Assembly: GCA_937873205.1 (NCBI GenBank)
Contig: CALMVO010000111.1
Location: 1-60,714 of the forward strand
Origin: an uncultured Acetobacteraceae bacterium
GTDB taxonomy: Bacteria; Pseudomonadota; Alphaproteobacteria; Acetobacterales; Acetobacteraceae
Reading direction: 5' to 3'
DNA: 60,714 nucleotides
Shown here: positions 35,766 through 44,979 of the stretch, one piece after another
Layout of the letters: each line of letters starts with the position of its first letter
How positions within the stretch are numbered: the stretch's first letter is position 1
Translations under genes and position numbers: made by a program
Notes under the pieces: model-generated
The model's database searches: none
What the model saw: the letters and a program-made list of their open reading frames with translations, nothing else
What the model was told of the DNA's origin: nothing

Positions 35766-36746
35766 ATGACTACTTTCCATGATCCTTCGGCCGACCGCGA
35801 GGAGCTGCACGCGATCCGTGCCGGCGTCACCTGCGCCCTGGTGCTGGAGCGGGAGGGCTTCCTGCTCGACAAGAAGGAGAGCACCCGGCACTGCCCGAAA
35901 TACCGCTCGCAGGACGGACGCATCGTCATCGTCAACCACGAGGGGCGCGGCTGGTGGGATCCCCACGACACCGTGGCGCGTGGCGACGTGTTCAAGCTGG
36001 TGCAGCATCTGCACCCAGGCCTGACGCTCGGTCACGTCCGGCAGCGCCTGCGGCCGATGATCGGGCTGACCGCGAGCTACGCGCCGATGCCGCGCCAGCC
36101 TGTCCGCGAGACGCCGGAGGTGCCGGTGGCGGAGCAGTGGGGCAAGCGGCAGAGGGTGCGGTCCGGCTCGGCGGTCTGGCGCTACCTGACCGAGGACCGT
36201 GCCCTGCCGCGCCGGGCGGTCGAGGCCGCGATCCGTCAGGACGTGCTGCGCGAGGGCATCTACGGCACCGCCCTGTTCTCGCACCGGGACGCCTTGGGGG
36301 TGCTGACCAACTTCGAGATGCGCGGGCCGAACTACCGCGGGTGCCCACGGGGCGGCCAGAAGACGCTGTTCCGTCTACGAGGCGGCAGCGGCCGGATGGA
36401 CCGGCTGGTGGTGACCGAGGCGGCGATCGACGCCCTGTCCTTCGCGGCCCTGGACCAGATGCGCGACGGCACTCTCTACGTCTCGACCGCCGGTGGCATG
36501 GGACCAGAAGCGGTCGCGGCCCTGGGGGCCCTGCTCGGGGATCTGGCCCAAGTGCCCGACGCCAGGCTGGTGATCGGCACGGACCGCGGGGAGGGCGGTG
36601 ATCGCTACGCCGCGCAGCTGGCCACCCTGGCGGAGGCTGCCGGCGTCTGGAGCGGCCGCATCCTGCCGTTCGACGACCGGTCGGACTGGAACGAGGTCCT
36701 GGTCCGTCGCGCCGGGCGCACCTCATCCCCCTCGACAGGAGCCTGA
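35766..36746 (+). CDS. second DUF3991 and Toprim domain protein
   Basis: A 326-residue paralog of the 8074-9024 protein with the same N-terminal DUF3991-like part (LDKKESTRHCPKY, then EGRGWWDPHD) and a Toprim end. Glu218 in VVTEAAIDALS is present. The second acidic motif reads GTDRGEGGDRYA: Asp273 is kept, but the residue two on is Gly275 where the paralog has Asp. Loss of that metal ligand may reduce catalysis. It is preceded by the longest structured leader in the window. Next comes a gene that shares its C-terminal domain with the gene following the first Toprim module. Confidence 0.83.
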   Translation: MTTFHDPSADREELHAIRAGVTCALVLEREGFLLDKKESTRHCPKYRSQDGRIVIVNHEGRGWWDPHDTVARGDVFKLVQHLHPGLTLGHVRQRLRPMIGLTASYAPMPRQPVRETPEVPVAEQWGKRQRVRSGSAVWRYLTEDRALPRRAVEAAIRQDVLREGIYGTALFSHRDALGVLTNFEMRGPNYRGCPRGGQKTLFRLRGGSGRMDRLVVTEAAIDALSFAALDQMRDGTLYVSTAGGMGPEAVAALGALLGDLAQVPDARLVIGTDRGEGGDRYAAQLATLAEAAGVWSGRILPFDDRSDWNEVLVRRAGRTSSPSTGA

Positions 36747-36751
36747 TCGCC

Positions 36752-37060
36752 ATGACGACGACCGGCGACGCCGCACCCGAACAGGTCGACCGCCTGCGCA
36801 CAATCGCGGACGTGACCGGCCTCCTCTTCCGCACGCCCAAGGCACTCGCCCAGTGGAGACGGAACAACCCGACGGGGGAAGAGGCGCCCACCGACTACGT
36901 GATCGCAGACGGTGGCTTCCAGACCTACGAGGGCCTGGTGATCGGCGGAAGCTGGGATGACGACCACGGCTGGGACTACGACAGCGAGTTCAAGCTGTTC
37001 ACCGACGATGCCGAGATCATCACCTGCTACGGCTGGAATCTCGATATCGAGGTCTTCTGA
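36752..37060 (+). CDS. 102-aa protein sharing a C-terminal domain with 9417-9956
   Basis: Small acidic protein. Its N-terminus resembles a helix-turn-helix-like helix pair (IADVTGLLFRTPKALAQWRR). The end (DYVIADGGFQTYEGLVIGGS, FKLFTDDAEIITCYGWNLDI) is clearly related to the protein after the first Toprim gene. It begins five bases after the Toprim stop, so the two are one transcript. The pairing at both loci suggests they act together. Function unknown. Confidence 0.6.
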   Translation: MTTTGDAAPEQVDRLRTIADVTGLLFRTPKALAQWRRNNPTGEEAPTDYVIADGGFQTYEGLVIGGSWDDDHGWDYDSEFKLFTDDAEIITCYGWNLDIEVF

Positions 37061-37508
37061 CTTTCAGGATCCGTCACGAGATGAGAGAGGGCCTCGTTTG
37101 AGGCTCGGCTGATTGAGTTGAAGCTCTAGGATCAAAACCCCATCAGCCAAACCATCGGGAATGGCGGTAAGCGCACATAACCTGTAAGTCCACTGCCGGC
37201 GACTTTGCGCTTCATCTCGGTCATTCTGGCTTTCCACGCTAGTGTCAGTGAGCAGACATAGCTACGGGACGCTGCACTGACTGGGTTTGGTGGAAAGCGG
37301 AAAGGCCGCTTTGGCACGCCAATCGGCTTGAGGCGGACATTCATCGAAGGCAGGTTGGTGTTACTTTTGTTGCGCTCCTTCGACAGGGCGGAGGCAGATC
37401 TATATGATTTCGTTTATAGACAATTTAACAATCGCGACAGTCAGAGTGGGGCTATGCGCTCTGATAGAGCTGGTAAGTAGAGAGTACTCCTTACAGACGG
37501 ACGCCTCC
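37061..37508. other. spacer between plasmid block and defence island
   Basis: About 450 bases with no gene I trust. A minus-strand frame at 37132-37344 is open but does not look like protein. The stretch at about 37290-37345 holds AAAGCGG, GGCGTGCC and GGACATTCAT-like words seen also near 55100. The composition drops in GC towards 37400-37500, so this is probably the insertion boundary of the defence genes. Confidence 0.4.
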
Positions 37509-39812
37509 TTACTCGTCGACATCATCGAAGATCGTGGCGAGCTGCGAAATCGACGGGCTAACCGGGCTAACCGGGCTCGCATGCCGCCCGACGGGTTCGT
37601 CTTCGCGGCCCTCCAGTTCAGTAATCTTGGCATCAATGCGCTCGATGCCAGCCTGCACGATCGTATGATCTTCGTCAGCCAAGAACATGACGTAGCGCTC
37701 AAGACTGGTCTTCAGCTCTTCGAAATGCCCGCGTTCATCCTCAACCAACCAGTCTTCCTCCCAGGACCTGATCACCTGATCGAGGTTGCCGATGATCTCG
37801 GTCTGGAACCGGCTCCTCAATTCCCCGACTTCCGGTTCGGTCAGGATCGAAGCGAGCTTGCTGTCGCGAAATATCGAGCTGTCCACGACGTCGATCGTCA
37901 GCTCGGCTATCTTCCTCGCGGCACTGACGCGATCTGCCTTCTCGAGCAGCCCTTGCGCGTTCAGCTGCGCCAGAAGATCGGTATTAGCGTCAAACGCCAT
38001 GGTCGGCTTAATCGCGTTGATGAGGGTAGCCACAAGTGTCGGTTCTCTCCCGAGATGCATCCGCAGGAACGGTTTGTCACACCGCCTCGCGAGAAAACGG
38101 CGCACGAACCAACCGCCATGCGATTCGGCGAGACGCTTGCTTACGGCGTTGTAGAGCTTCGACGGAACCCTGACGCTCGCGCCCTCGATCTCGATCGCTC
38201 CACAGACCACTTCGTCAAGCAGACGCTCGATTTTCGCGCCGCCGACGTATAGCTCGATCAGCTCGGGCGACTCCCCAACCAAGGTAGCAAAGGCATCGCT
38301 GATCGTCGGATGCTTGTAGATCCAGCGCGGCCCTTCTTGCCGCTGGACCAGCAACGTCAGGCTATTGTTCATCGCTTCCAACGCCCGGCCGATGTTGGGC
38401 AGGTTCACGCCGAGCAGGCGCTCGACAGTTTCGGACGCCACCGAGGATTCAAGTGGCGAAGACAAGCCGCCATGACCATGCAGGAAAATTAGCGCCATCG
38501 CCGCGCGAGACTGATTATCAAGATTCTCGAGCATCTCGCGCAGGAAGGGTTCAGGCTTCTCGATAAAGTCGATCACGCCGGCTTGATCGCGCTTCAACAT
38601 GGTCGTGAAGATCGTCGAGCCGAGCCGCCTCGCGGTCTCGGGAAGGAAGCCGGCATTTGCCGCCGCCACTGCGAGAAGGGGTTTCAACTCGGTCCGGATC
38701 TCAGCGGGCTGATCCCCCATCTTAAGATGGTTATAGAGGATCTGAGCCCGCTCATCGTCCGAAAGGCCGTGGACGTTGATGATCACTTGGCTTTGCCCGA
38801 GCAGCGGAAACTGGCTGATCTTTAGGTTAGGGCGTGCCGACTCCCAGATATGGGTTCGCGATGTGAACAGGATCCGTGCGCCAGCCTTAATTGCCGCGCG
38901 GAGCATTAGGAGCTCCTGGTTCCACCCATCGACACGCGAATGAAGATACTGAGTCGGCCCAAAGGCATCGTCAACCCAGAAGAACTGGTTGGGCTCGTTC
39001 GGATTCCAATGCCGCTTCAGCTCCGCGGCTGATGTCACACGCACGGTGCGGCTGCATCCATCATCGAGCGCTCCAACTGCCAATGTAGCACCGATCGTCG
39101 ATTTGCCCGATGCCGGATCCCCCAAGAGCAGAACGAAGCCGTGACGGGTCAGCGCCTCGATGCTTCGGCGATGCGAATCTGTCGTCACGAAGCAGCGTAG
39201 GTCATCACCCATAGTGCTCAAGATATACTGCGCCTGCAGATAGGCCCGCTCGTCGATGATCTGCGACAGATCGCCCAGGCCATAGACCCGCGGCACCATC
39301 ATCCTGAGGCGCGGACGTTCGCGGATCTGTGCGGTGATCCAATCGCGGCCGTAGGTCCGCACGGTCCGGGCTCCGGCTGCCTTGAACCGTTCCTCGATCT
39401 CGGCGGCAGCTACTCCAGACACGCCGAAATTGGTCAGGATGACATAATCTTCAGCCAGTCCGCGGCTGGCCAACGACTGCACCTTCGAGAGCTCATCGGC
39501 GAGTTCCGCGACGCCCAAGGTCGCATCCGCTCTGCTGGTGAACTTGCATTGAATGGTCGACCTGTTGCCGGCCGAGACGCCAACAAATGCGCCGTCACGG
39601 CCGCCGTCCCGCGATGACAAAAATGTCTCAACAGGCTTGCCCAGCACCTCGGTTGCGACTGCGACGGCGAGATCCTGGAAAGCTTTCCAGCCCAGCGTGT
39701 GGAGATGATAGTCGACAAGCCCGGCATTGGCAGCAGCGCTGCCGCGCGGCTCCCGGGTCTGTGACGCCGCCGTGGCGGGCTGGACCGAGGTTCGGGGTAT
39801 GCGCCTAGGCAA
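37509..39812 (-). CDS. Mrr-like nuclease fused to a STAND-type NTPase
   Basis: A 767-residue protein. Residues about 35-160 form an Mrr-like restriction nuclease: WKAFQDLAVAVATEVLGK, then SRDGGRDGAF with Asp73 and TIQCKF with Gln88 and Lys90 (the D...QxK site). Residues about 190-450 form an NTPase: Walker A GDPASGKS (231-238), a VDDAFG acidic strand and LFTSR sensor-like strand, with the spacing of nSTAND3/NACHT-like ATPases. The C-terminal 300 residues are helical and may sense the trigger. Similar fusions act as anti-phage switches: recognition turns on DNA cutting and kills or saves the cell. The start is TTG, inside the stop region of the upstream gene (8-base overlap), so the pair is coupled. 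Confidence 0.75.
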   Translation of the reverse strand: MPRRIPRTSVQPATAASQTREPRGSAAANAGLVDYHLHTLGWKAFQDLAVAVATEVLGKPVETFLSSRDGGRDGAFVGVSAGNRSTIQCKFTSRADATLGVAELADELSKVQSLASRGLAEDYVILTNFGVSGVAAAEIEERFKAAGARTVRTYGRDWITAQIRERPRLRMMVPRVYGLGDLSQIIDERAYLQAQYILSTMGDDLRCFVTTDSHRRSIEALTRHGFVLLLGDPASGKSTIGATLAVGALDDGCSRTVRVTSAAELKRHWNPNEPNQFFWVDDAFGPTQYLHSRVDGWNQELLMLRAAIKAGARILFTSRTHIWESARPNLKISQFPLLGQSQVIINVHGLSDDERAQILYNHLKMGDQPAEIRTELKPLLAVAAANAGFLPETARRLGSTIFTTMLKRDQAGVIDFIEKPEPFLREMLENLDNQSRAAMALIFLHGHGGLSSPLESSVASETVERLLGVNLPNIGRALEAMNNSLTLLVQRQEGPRWIYKHPTISDAFATLVGESPELIELYVGGAKIERLLDEVVCGAIEIEGASVRVPSKLYNAVSKRLAESHGGWFVRRFLARRCDKPFLRMHLGREPTLVATLINAIKPTMAFDANTDLLAQLNAQGLLEKADRVSAARKIAELTIDVVDSSIFRDSKLASILTEPEVGELRSRFQTEIIGNLDQVIRSWEEDWLVEDERGHFEELKTSLERYVMFLADEDHTIVQAGIERIDAKITELEGREDEPVGRHASPVSPVSPSISQLATIFDDVDE

Positions 39813-42453
39813 GGGCGGCCTGGCGGTGCCGAATGTCGCCGATCCAGCTTTCCAGCGCCTTGATCTCGCGATCGATCGCCGGCGGTGCCGGCAGCGAAGG
39901 ATTGAGCTCGCCGGGCTGACTGTGCAGCAGCAGCGAGCAGCGGCCGAACGCCTCCCGGACCGCCGTACAATCGGCCGGCGTCAGGACGGTGAGCTTGATC
40001 AGTCCGGCTGTATCGACCTTGCGCGCGAGCCGTTTGACAACTGGACAGACCGCCTCCTCGACCGCGCGTTCCCAGGTGGTGCGAAGCTGGTCCTGGAATG
40101 ATGTCACTTCCCTCGACCATTTCGCCTGATCGCCGCGGGCATGAAGGATCGAAACATTGGCGAGATGATTGCCCATGGCTTCGATCACCTTGTCGAGCGG
40201 CATGACGTTTGCGGGAGGATCCTGATGGCAGAAGCCAACCGCGTCTCCGCCACGGCTGATCAAGCGATAGGCGATCGGTATCGCCGCGCGGTCCTTGGTC
40301 GCGCGGGAGGCTTCCTCCATCAACAATAGGAACGCCATGTCGTGCGTGAAGATGATGACCTGTCGCGCACGTCCTTCCTCGGCAAGGCGCGCGGCGACCT
40401 TGTCTCTGTGGAGATGGTCGAGCGACGAAACCGGATCGTCGAATACGATTGCAGACTTCGCTTCGATGGTAGCTAGTTCGGCTAGGAATGCGGCGAGGGC
40501 GACGCATCGGTGCTCGCCCTCGCTCAGCACCTTGCCGACCGGCTCCGATGGCTTGTCGACGAGGCGTACCTGAAAATAGGGCACCCCGGCATTGGTCTTC
40601 GCCTGCTGCAGCTCGATCGTCAGCCCCGCGACGCCGAGCTTATCCACTTCGCGCGCGAACCGGCCACGCAGCTGATTGGTCACCAGCAAACTGACTATCT
40701 TGGCGCTCTGGGTGGTGATCCGGTTGGTCGCAGTATCCTTCGACGCGCGTGTGAGCGCCGCGATGGCCTCAAGGCGCGCGATATGGGCGACGACGTCGTC
40801 ACGGACTACCGCCAGCCATTGGCGGTCGGCAAGGTCGTTCATTTCCGCGACCAGCGCCAGCCGTTCGGGCGCGTTAGTTTCAGATTGCAACGCCGCTGCC
40901 CGCTTCGCCAGCTCATCGGCGACAGCCTGAAGCGGCCCAGGCATCAGCGTAGTCGCCGGCGGCAACGACGCAAGGTTGCCGTTCGGCGCCAAGCGCAACA
41001 ACGCCCGCAATCGCCATGCGTCGGTCACAGTGGCACGGCGGACTGCATCGGCTCGTGCTGCCTGCGCTAGATCATCGCGCAGCAGCGCCACCATCGTGCG
41101 GGCAGCCGACATCGGAACCCGCGCGGCGATCGCTACGTTCTTCATGCGCGAATAGGCTTCGTCGGCCTCCTCCTCGCGGCGCTTGCTCTCATCCTTGACG
41201 AAGGCCTCGAAGCTGCTGAGCCGGGCGTGCGCGTCGCTGTTCAGTTCCTGGTGGCAGAGCACGCACCGCGCACCATCTGCTGTCACGGGGAACGGCTGCT
41301 CGGGATATGCCGACGCTACTGAATAGGCGCGGGCCGCATCCCAGAGCGCTCGCCAGACATCAGACCCGACATCGGGCAACGGCTCCTTGGCGAACAGGTC
41401 GATCGAGGCCGCATGGGCAGCCGCGCGCGCGATCAAGAGATCGTTCGCCGCTTGCTTTTGCTCAACCGCTGCGGCGTCCGAGACGGCATCGGCCTGCGCC
41501 TGCAACTTCGCCATGAAGGCAGTAATTGACTTGTGCATCGCGAGAAGGTGCCGCGCCGCGCGGGCGGGATCGTTGCCGAGATCCGCCTGAAGCGCTTGCA
41601 GCCGGTCGATCTGCTCGGCATCCAAGCCCGCAAGCGCATCGATCTGGGCGATCGTCGACTTGGCGGTAAGGCCGGCCATAAGCCTGCCGACCGGAGTCGC
41701 GGGCGTGCAGCCCGGATTGGTGATGACCGAAGGTGTCTGCTTCTCGAGTGCGGCAATTTCCGCGGCGAGCTTGGATTTGAGGTCCTGGCAGGTCTGGGCA
41801 AGCGCCGCCAGCACCGTGAGCGGCAACGGCGTGTAGGCGAGATCATTGGTATTCTCGACATGAACATTGGCGGTTCGGCTGTCGAAGATGCTGACGGCCG
41901 AGAGCAGCGCCTCGGCGCCGCTGCCCTGCATCCATCGGGACTTCCGCTTCTGTCCTCCGACATGGAAATCGATGCTGGCCGCCGGCACGCCGGTGCTGGC
42001 CGCGTAGATGTTGGGAAGAATCGTATCGCCCTTAGGTGAGCGCGCGCGACAGGCTTGCTTGAGGACCCGCGCGTAGCCTGACTTCCCGGCGCCATTATCG
42101 CCGTAGATCACCGTCAGGCCGGCCTTGTTAAACGTCAGCCGCTCGCCGATCGCCAGCGCGTTGACGTGCTCCAAGCCGTAGAGCGCGCTCAAGGAGACGT
42201 CAGCCCCGCTCGCGCCGCCATCGCGAATATGGGCGGCGGTCAGCGGCCGGGCCTCGGCCGTCCCCTTGCAGATTTCGAGGAGCGCGGCGTGGTCGGGCAG
42301 TTCGAGCTTCTCCTGCGTGCAGAGCCGACGCAGCGCGTCACGCTGCCAGGCGGAACAGTCGTTCGACCAGGTCAGCAGGTCGGCGAAAACCGCCGCCTCG
42401 CTCGTCGATCCGTCGCCTTGAGAATGATGGTCCACGGCATCGTCCCCCAGCAT
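39805..42453 (-). CDS. Rad50/RloC-like zinc-hook ATPase (AAA_13 type)
   Basis: A large ABC-type ATPase (882 residues from ATG 42453; an upstream ATG at 42525 adds 24). Walker A VIYGDNGAGKSGYARVLK, a central coiled coil with a CVLC zinc hook (GARCVLCHQELN), signature LSEGEHRCVALAAFL, Walker B IVFDDPVSSLD and the H-loop FTHD are all visible. This is the layout of RloC, a phage-exclusion ATPase that carries an anticodon nuclease; I cannot confirm the nuclease residues here. It may instead be a sensor or effector partner of the overlapping Mrr-STAND gene. No strong ribosome site precedes either start. It is less GC-biased than the plasmid core. Confidence 0.72.
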   Translation of the reverse strand: MLGDDAVDHHSQGDGSTSEAAVFADLLTWSNDCSAWQRDALRRLCTQEKLELPDHAALLEICKGTAEARPLTAAHIRDGGASGADVSLSALYGLEHVNALAIGERLTFNKAGLTVIYGDNGAGKSGYARVLKQACRARSPKGDTILPNIYAASTGVPAASIDFHVGGQKRKSRWMQGSGAEALLSAVSIFDSRTANVHVENTNDLAYTPLPLTVLAALAQTCQDLKSKLAAEIAALEKQTPSVITNPGCTPATPVGRLMAGLTAKSTIAQIDALAGLDAEQIDRLQALQADLGNDPARAARHLLAMHKSITAFMAKLQAQADAVSDAAAVEQKQAANDLLIARAAAHAASIDLFAKEPLPDVGSDVWRALWDAARAYSVASAYPEQPFPVTADGARCVLCHQELNSDAHARLSSFEAFVKDESKRREEEADEAYSRMKNVAIAARVPMSAARTMVALLRDDLAQAARADAVRRATVTDAWRLRALLRLAPNGNLASLPPATTLMPGPLQAVADELAKRAAALQSETNAPERLALVAEMNDLADRQWLAVVRDDVVAHIARLEAIAALTRASKDTATNRITTQSAKIVSLLVTNQLRGRFAREVDKLGVAGLTIELQQAKTNAGVPYFQVRLVDKPSEPVGKVLSEGEHRCVALAAFLAELATIEAKSAIVFDDPVSSLDHLHRDKVAARLAEEGRARQVIIFTHDMAFLLLMEEASRATKDRAAIPIAYRLISRGGDAVGFCHQDPPANVMPLDKVIEAMGNHLANVSILHARGDQAKWSREVTSFQDQLRTTWERAVEEAVCPVVKRLARKVDTAGLIKLTVLTPADCTAVREAFGRCSLLLHSQPGELNPSLPAPPAIDREIKALESWIGDIRHRQAALA

Positions 42454-42613
42454 CTTATTGCTACGCTTGATCCTGAGCGATTGAGGGACGCAAGTAGCCG
42501 TATGACCGAGATAGGTCGAGAGCATCCGGCCAGGCGTGCGTCTGGCCGTACATCAGTGTGTGTCGCGACAGCTACTGGTCGTGCCAGGCTGAGCCACGGC
42601 TCCAGCCATGGGC

Positions 42614-43183
42614 TTAGCCCCTCTGCGCCATCTGCACGTCGCACAGCCACATCATGTCGGCGCCGGCATTCCGGGGCACCCAGCACTCGCCGCGCCTGGC
42701 CATGTCGATCGCCCGAGCCGCACCCTCGGCCTGCTCGACCGCGAGATGGGCCGCGACCAGCGCTTCGGCAGCCTGATGCATCAGGTCGTTCGCCTTCTCC
42801 TCGAGCGTCCCGGTCCAGTCGTTCCGACCGGCCGCCTGCTGGACCCTCGCCTGGGCGTCGGCCGCTCGGTCATAACGATCGTGGGCCTGACGGCAAGCGT
42901 CGACAGCACGCTGCACCAACGGCGCCAGCAGCTCGTCCAGCGCCACGCGACGCCGTGCGCCGTGTTCGAGGACCAGGTGGTTGACGATGTGCTCCGCCGT
43001 CTCGGCGTCGACCATGTCACGCAGCTCGATCCCCGGCACGCTCAGGTCGAAGGACTCGGCAACGTTCAGCACGTGGCGGACGTCGGGTGCCAGGTCCCGC
43101 AGCAGGTCCAGGGTGGCCGGTGCACGCAGCTCCACCGGAAAGCGGAAGACGTTCGTGTGGCCCTGCAGCAGTTCGGTGCGCAT
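42614..43183 (-). CDS. hypothetical protein, 189 aa
   Basis: Helix-rich acidic protein (LLRDLAPDVRHVLNVAESFD, then ELRDMVDAETAEHIVNHLVL). The second half is Ala-rich and coiled-coil-like (LEEKANDLMHQAAEALVAAH). It starts after CGGAGC seven bases upstream. No known domain. It sits upstream of the STAND/zinc-hook pair on the same strand but 160 bases away, with its own likely promoter near the 43247 palindrome, so linkage to that system is uncertain. Confidence 0.55.
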   Translation of the reverse strand: MRTELLQGHTNVFRFPVELRAPATLDLLRDLAPDVRHVLNVAESFDLSVPGIELRDMVDAETAEHIVNHLVLEHGARRRVALDELLAPLVQRAVDACRQAHDRYDRAADAQARVQQAAGRNDWTGTLEEKANDLMHQAAEALVAAHLAVEQAEGAARAIDMARRGECWVPRNAGADMMWLCDVQMAQRG

Positions 43184-43246
43184 GGTGAAGCTCCGTCAGA
43201 TGATGCCGGCAGTGTACGCAGATGGACTCGTCCGGAGCAACACTAA

Positions 43247-43261
43247 AATACTGATAGTATT
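43247..43261. promoter_or_regulatory. AT-rich palindrome, likely operator
   Basis: AATACT-GAT-AGTATT is a perfect inverted repeat in the AT-rich divergent region between the 189-aa gene and the nuclease gene. It is well placed to be the binding site of a regulator acting on one or both genes. Confidence 0.5.
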
Positions 43262-43343
43262 GCATTTATTCGGCTGGTCGGTTCCGCCGGCGCTTTGCCG
43301 TTCCTCCATTCTGATTTACATCCGCGTTGCCCAGGATGCCCGA

Positions 43344-44189
43344 ATGAGCCACCGCTCCCTTCTTCCGCTTGCCCTCCTCGTCCTGCTGTCGCCTGCCGCC
43401 GCGGTCGCCCAGGATGATGGCTGTCGGCAGTTCTTCCCGGGCGGCCAGCCGCCGGCGCTAACCAACCCCAAGCTCGGCCAGCGCACGACGCTGCTGTGCA
43501 ACGACGCCTATGCGTCTCTCGCCTCCGGCGTCACCCACGGGGCGATCTGGTCGGCCGAGCATCCAACGGCCGCCTCGCTGGAGGCAGCGCGGCACATCCG
43601 GCGTGAGGGCGAGTTCCACGCCGAGGACCGGCTGTTACCGCCTGATCAGGCGCAGCTCGCCGACTACCGCCGCAGCGGTTTCGACCGCGGCCACATGACG
43701 CCGTCCGGCGACATGCCGGACGAGCAGGCGCAGGGGCAGACCTTCTCCCTGGCCAACGTGGTGCCGCAGACCGCGCAGCTGAACCGCGGCGTCCGGGAGG
43801 GCGTGGAGAGCGCGGTGCGGCACCTGGCCGAACGGGAGGGCGAGCTCTACGTGGTCACGGGACCAGCCTTCCACGGCGACCGGCTGGCCTCGATCGGGCC
43901 GGACGGCGTGCTGGTGCCGACGAGCACATGGAAGGCGGTCTACGACCCGCGGATGGGCGGCGCCGGCGTCTACGTGTGCCGGAACACCGACCAACCGACC
44001 TGTGACACCGTCCCGGTCGCCACGCTGATCCGCGTCGTCGGCATCGACCCGTTCCCGAGCCTCTCCGAGAGCGTGAAGCGCGATGCAATGTCGCTGCCGC
44101 CGCCGGAGGACAGCCCCTATGCCCACGGCGAACATGGGCACCGCCGCCACAAGGAGCGCAGCCTGCTCGAGCAGCTGCTGGGCGACTAG
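43344..44189 (+). CDS. secreted DNA/RNA non-specific endonuclease (NucA-like)
   Basis: A 281-residue beta-beta-alpha metal nuclease. A signal peptide is visible at the N-terminus (LLPLALLVLLSPAAAVAQDD), so the enzyme is exported. The catalytic motif DRGHM is at residues 114-118 with the general base His117, followed by LANVVPQTAQLNRG carrying the metal-binding Asn. It should degrade DNA and RNA outside the cytoplasm, for nutrient use or to destroy incoming DNA. ATG 43344 was chosen because the signal peptide starts there; an upstream frame extends to 42981 without coding character. It lies within the defence island but on the opposite strand. Confidence 0.87.
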   Translation: MSHRSLLPLALLVLLSPAAAVAQDDGCRQFFPGGQPPALTNPKLGQRTTLLCNDAYASLASGVTHGAIWSAEHPTAASLEAARHIRREGEFHAEDRLLPPDQAQLADYRRSGFDRGHMTPSGDMPDEQAQGQTFSLANVVPQTAQLNRGVREGVESAVRHLAEREGELYVVTGPAFHGDRLASIGPDGVLVPTSTWKAVYDPRMGGAGVYVCRNTDQPTCDTVPVATLIRVVGIDPFPSLSESVKRDAMSLPPPEDSPYAHGEHGHRRHKERSLLEQLLGD

Positions 44190-44198
44190 GAGATCAGC

Positions 44199-44453
44199 AT
44201 GACCAGGTTCATCCCCTTTGCCGACGACGCGGCATCGGTGTCGATCGCCAAGCTGACGATCGAGAACGGCACCGACCGGATCGCGCTCTATGGCACCCTC
44301 GACCTGACCCGGAACCGGCAGGGACTGGAGCATGCCCGCGCCCTGAAGGTGATCCTCGACCAGGCGGTGCACGTCCTTGAGGCGCAGCCGGACCTGCCCG
44401 ATGCGGTGCCGGCGGCCGCGGCGCCGAAGACCGTCGCCAACCCGTTTGGCTGA
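44199..44453 (+). CDS. hypothetical protein, 84 aa
   Basis: Small protein starting after TAGGAGA, nine bases behind the nuclease stop. Composition: strand-rich start (FIPFADDAASVSIAKLTIEN) with DRIALYGTLDLTRN and a helix (ARALKVILDQAVHVLEAQ). No family recognised. Likely co-transcribed with the nuclease; an accessory or unrelated plasmid gene. Confidence 0.55.
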   Translation: MTRFIPFADDAASVSIAKLTIENGTDRIALYGTLDLTRNRQGLEHARALKVILDQAVHVLEAQPDLPDAVPAAAAPKTVANPFG

Positions 44454-44460
44454 GGGCGCC

Positions 44461-44658
44461 ATGTCAGAGGCTCCCCTGCTCGATCACGCAGCTCCTGCAG
44501 TGCGCTACCTCCACCGTTGCTTCGCGTGCCGTGGCTATGCCGCGTTCGGGTTCACGACGCGCCGCGGCGTGATCTGGACCTGCATGGGCCACCGGGACGA
44601 TGGCGAGCGCGAGCTGCAGCCACCCATCATGATCTCCCGGTCGACGCAGGGCGGCTGA
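44461..44658 (+). CDS. small Cys/His protein, 65 aa
   Basis: Small protein with a possible zinc site (HRCFACRGYAAFGFTT, then WTCMGHRDD). It begins seven bases after the previous stop, in the same transcription unit as the nuclease. No assignable function. Confidence 0.5.
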   Translation: MSEAPLLDHAAPAVRYLHRCFACRGYAAFGFTTRRGVIWTCMGHRDDGERELQPPIMISRSTQGG

Positions 44659-44979
44659 CGGATCGGACGCACGCCATGTCCATCGGAAGCATCTGGCGAC
44701 GTCTCCGGCCCCAAGTGGATGACGGAGTTAGCCGCATCTGTCGTTCGGCTGCCGCCAGGAAGGAGGATGCCCAATAGAAGTTTATCGCTGCACGTTCGGA
44801 CGTCGGCCTTCGCCTTCCGACACAGCTTTATTAGAAAGACGCAGATGGCCGATAGCGGCCTGTCTGCTCTGGAGCGGGTGATGCGCGTAAGCGGACGCCT
44901 GACGCTTGAATGGCCGACGGCGCAGCACCCATCTCGAGTTCACCTCGATCAAGACTTGGATGCGGCGCCAATTGGGCCA
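44659..44979. other. spacer before the ietS-like gene
   Basis: A 320-base region without a convincing gene. A 33-codon frame from 44676 (MSIGSIWRRLRPQVDDG) is open but weak. Most of the stretch lies downstream of both flanking genes, so it contains their terminators and possible module-joint sequence. Confidence 0.35.

Noticed and set aside
37132-37344. 70-codon minus-strand frame in the spacer before the defence island
   Set aside because: No ribosome site or protein-like pattern; likely chance.
44676-44777. 33-codon plus-strand frame after the Cys/His protein
   Set aside because: Too short and not coupled to neighbours; kept only as a remark in the spacer entry.
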